Part shown: positions 63,206 through 64,000 of the stretch, piece by piece
Layout of the letters: every line of letters begins with the position of its first letter
How positions within the stretch are numbered: the first letter of the stretch is position 1
Source of the DNA: Rhodopirellula sp.
GTDB lineage: Bacteria; Planctomycetota; Planctomycetia; Pirellulales; Pirellulaceae
Direction of reading: 5' to 3'
DNA length: 64,000 nucleotides
Assembly: GCA_024644085.1 (NCBI GenBank)
Contig: JAHELS010000001.1
Location: 1-64,000, forward strand
The notes under the pieces: model-generated
Databases searched by the model: none
What the model was told of the DNA's origin: nothing
The model's input: the letters and a program-made list of their open reading frames with translations, nothing else
Made by a program: the position numbers and the translations under genes

Positions 63206-63796
63206 ATGACTCGACCACGCCCCGAAACCAACGTATCGACGACCCACGACCGATGGTCTGAACAGTGCATGCTGTACCTATTGGGGGAATTGCCCTCCGA
63301 TGTGCTGGCGGATTTCGAGCGGCAGCTTGCGTGCTCGCCGAAGCTCGGCGAGGAATTGCTGCGACAGGCCGAAACCATCGCTGATGTTTCATCCCAACAA
63401 ACTTTTCCAACAACTTCGCCCTTGATACCGGCGGCGAATGACGAGTCCAAACGCTGGACCTTCGTTGCTTCGCTGGTCGCGATTGCTGCTTGCCTGACGC
63501 TGGTCTTTGTCGGACTTCGCCGAAGCGAACCGGATCCTCAACGCATTGCAAGCCTCACGGGCATCGATGACCAACCACGAGCGGATGCAATGGAAGATCT
63601 GTTGATCGCCCGCGCATGGGCCGAAAGCCCGCTCACGTTTGATGCTGATGATTACGAGTTGGACGAGTCCGATCCAGCGGTAGCGACGGTGCCGAGCGAC
63701 GATCCCGCCGACAATGATGCAACACTCTCCTGGATCATCACTGCCTTAGCGTCTGAATCTGAAACTGATATCCCGGGGGCAAGTGAAGATGGTTGA
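63206..63796 (+). CDS. Putative membrane anti-sigma factor
   Basis: A 196-residue protein placed directly after the ECF sigma gene. Its N-terminal part (WSEQCMLYLLGELPSDVLADFERQLACSPKLGEELLRQ) is the usual short anti-sigma domain with the Leu-Gly-Glu-Leu turn; a membrane segment follows (WTFVASLVAIAACLTLVFVGL), then an acidic periplasmic tail. No zinc-binding HxxxCxxC motif is present. It overlaps the next gene (ATGGTTGA). Confidence 0.8.
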   Translation: MTRPRPETNVSTTHDRWSEQCMLYLLGELPSDVLADFERQLACSPKLGEELLRQAETIADVSSQQTFPTTSPLIPAANDESKRWTFVASLVAIAACLTLVFVGLRRSEPDPQRIASLTGIDDQPRADAMEDLLIARAWAESPLTFDADDYELDESDPAVATVPSDDPADNDATLSWIITALASESETDIPGASEDG

Positions 63797-64000
63797 TATC
63801 ACGAAGAATCATCTCACGGTTTTCGTCGCCTTAGCGATTTTCGTCTCGACCGGACTCTCCGTGACCGCCGTGGGTCCGACCCCCAAGGCGAAGCCGAGTT
63901 CATCGAGCGTGCGAGCGTCGCAGGCGAGGCTGACCAATTCACAATCATTGGCTGACAACGGAAAGAAAACATCACCACGAAATGTGGTACCTGTCGATCG
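63789..64000 (+). CDS. Exported protein, 5' end only, unknown function
   Basis: Only the first 70 or so codons are in the window. It begins at ATG 63789, overlapping the anti-sigma stop by eight bases. A signal-type segment (HLTVFVALAIFVSTGLSVTAVG) leads into a polar Ser/Lys-rich stretch. It is the third gene of the sigma/anti-sigma operon and may be a sensor or effector. Confidence 0.65.
   Translation, partial: MVDITKNHLTVFVALAIFVSTGLSVTAVGPTPKAKPSSSSVRASQARLTNSQSLADNGKKTSPRNVVPVD

Noticed and set aside
1-64000. tRNA, rRNA, CRISPR, insertion sequence or prophage
   Set aside because: No cloverleaf-like intergenic sequence, direct-repeat array, transposase, integrase or terminal inverted repeats were seen; base composition and gene content are uniform.

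Overview
The window looks like chromosome from a planctomycete of the Pirellulaceae type (Rhodopirellula and relatives). The evidence is the mix of typical families: a giant surface protein with an FERLESRRLLA-type leader, parallel beta-helix, GEVED, DUF11 and dockerin modules; a BBP7-like outer-membrane barrel; DUF4159; a SUMF1-fold lipid-side protein; a ResB-CcsA fusion; extremely acidic low-complexity proteins; frequent GTG/TTG starts; and few Shine-Dalgarno sequences. No tRNA, rRNA, CRISPR array or insertion sequence was seen. About four fifths of the genes read on the minus strand.

Layout. 1-2157: the end of a degenerate Ser/Thr kinase and a GT4 glycosyltransferase. 2214-6895: flagellar export/regulation operon flhA-flhF-(small membrane protein)-fliA, closed by a strong terminator. 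7138-10342: ThuA-like protein, serA and serC. 10597-14208: putA. 14228-19847: NYN protein, truA, asd, SUMF1-fold protein, HtrA protease. 20088-22271: a uronate-isomerase-like enzyme with a ~290-residue acidic tail. 22391-24190: leuA behind a complete transcription attenuator (promoter, Leu-rich leader peptide, pause hairpin, terminator). 24270-27339: second flagellar export block fliP-fliQ-fliR-flhB. 27481-31809: divergent BBP7-like barrel and the giant surface protein. 31834-40281: one long minus-strand operon for haem A / cytochrome oxidase assembly (two cupredoxins, dihaem cytochrome c, small membrane protein, COX15, COX10, ABC transporter pair, SCO, DUF420). 40739-44488: purD, prmC, prfA, rpmE. 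44754-49039: ATP-grasp protein, DUF4159 protein, BASS transporter, unknown membrane protein. 49036-53872: ResB-CcsA fusion and a lipoprotein. 54255-61322: a possible envelope machine: a membrane-tethered HTH protein and a small partner divergent from a three-gene MotA/ExbB-ExbD-like cassette joined by ATGA overlaps. 61388-64000: ROK kinase, then an ECF sigma / anti-sigma / exported protein operon running off the edge.

How it fits together. The two flagellar blocks encode all the membrane core of the export gate (FlhA, FlhB, FliP, FliQ, FliR) plus FlhF and the flagellar sigma factor. The 31.8-40.3 kb operon would mature the copper and haem A centres of an aa3-type oxidase, and the 49.0-52.7 kb fusion would mature c-type cytochromes, including the dihaem protein of that operon. 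The most striking regulatory feature is the leuA attenuator, whose leader peptide appears to be translated from a leaderless transcript. The octamer GGGCAGGG (an FtsK KOPS-like sequence) is found repeatedly on the minus strand and, by eye, not on the plus strand, suggesting the replication fork runs right to left here, in line with gene orientation.
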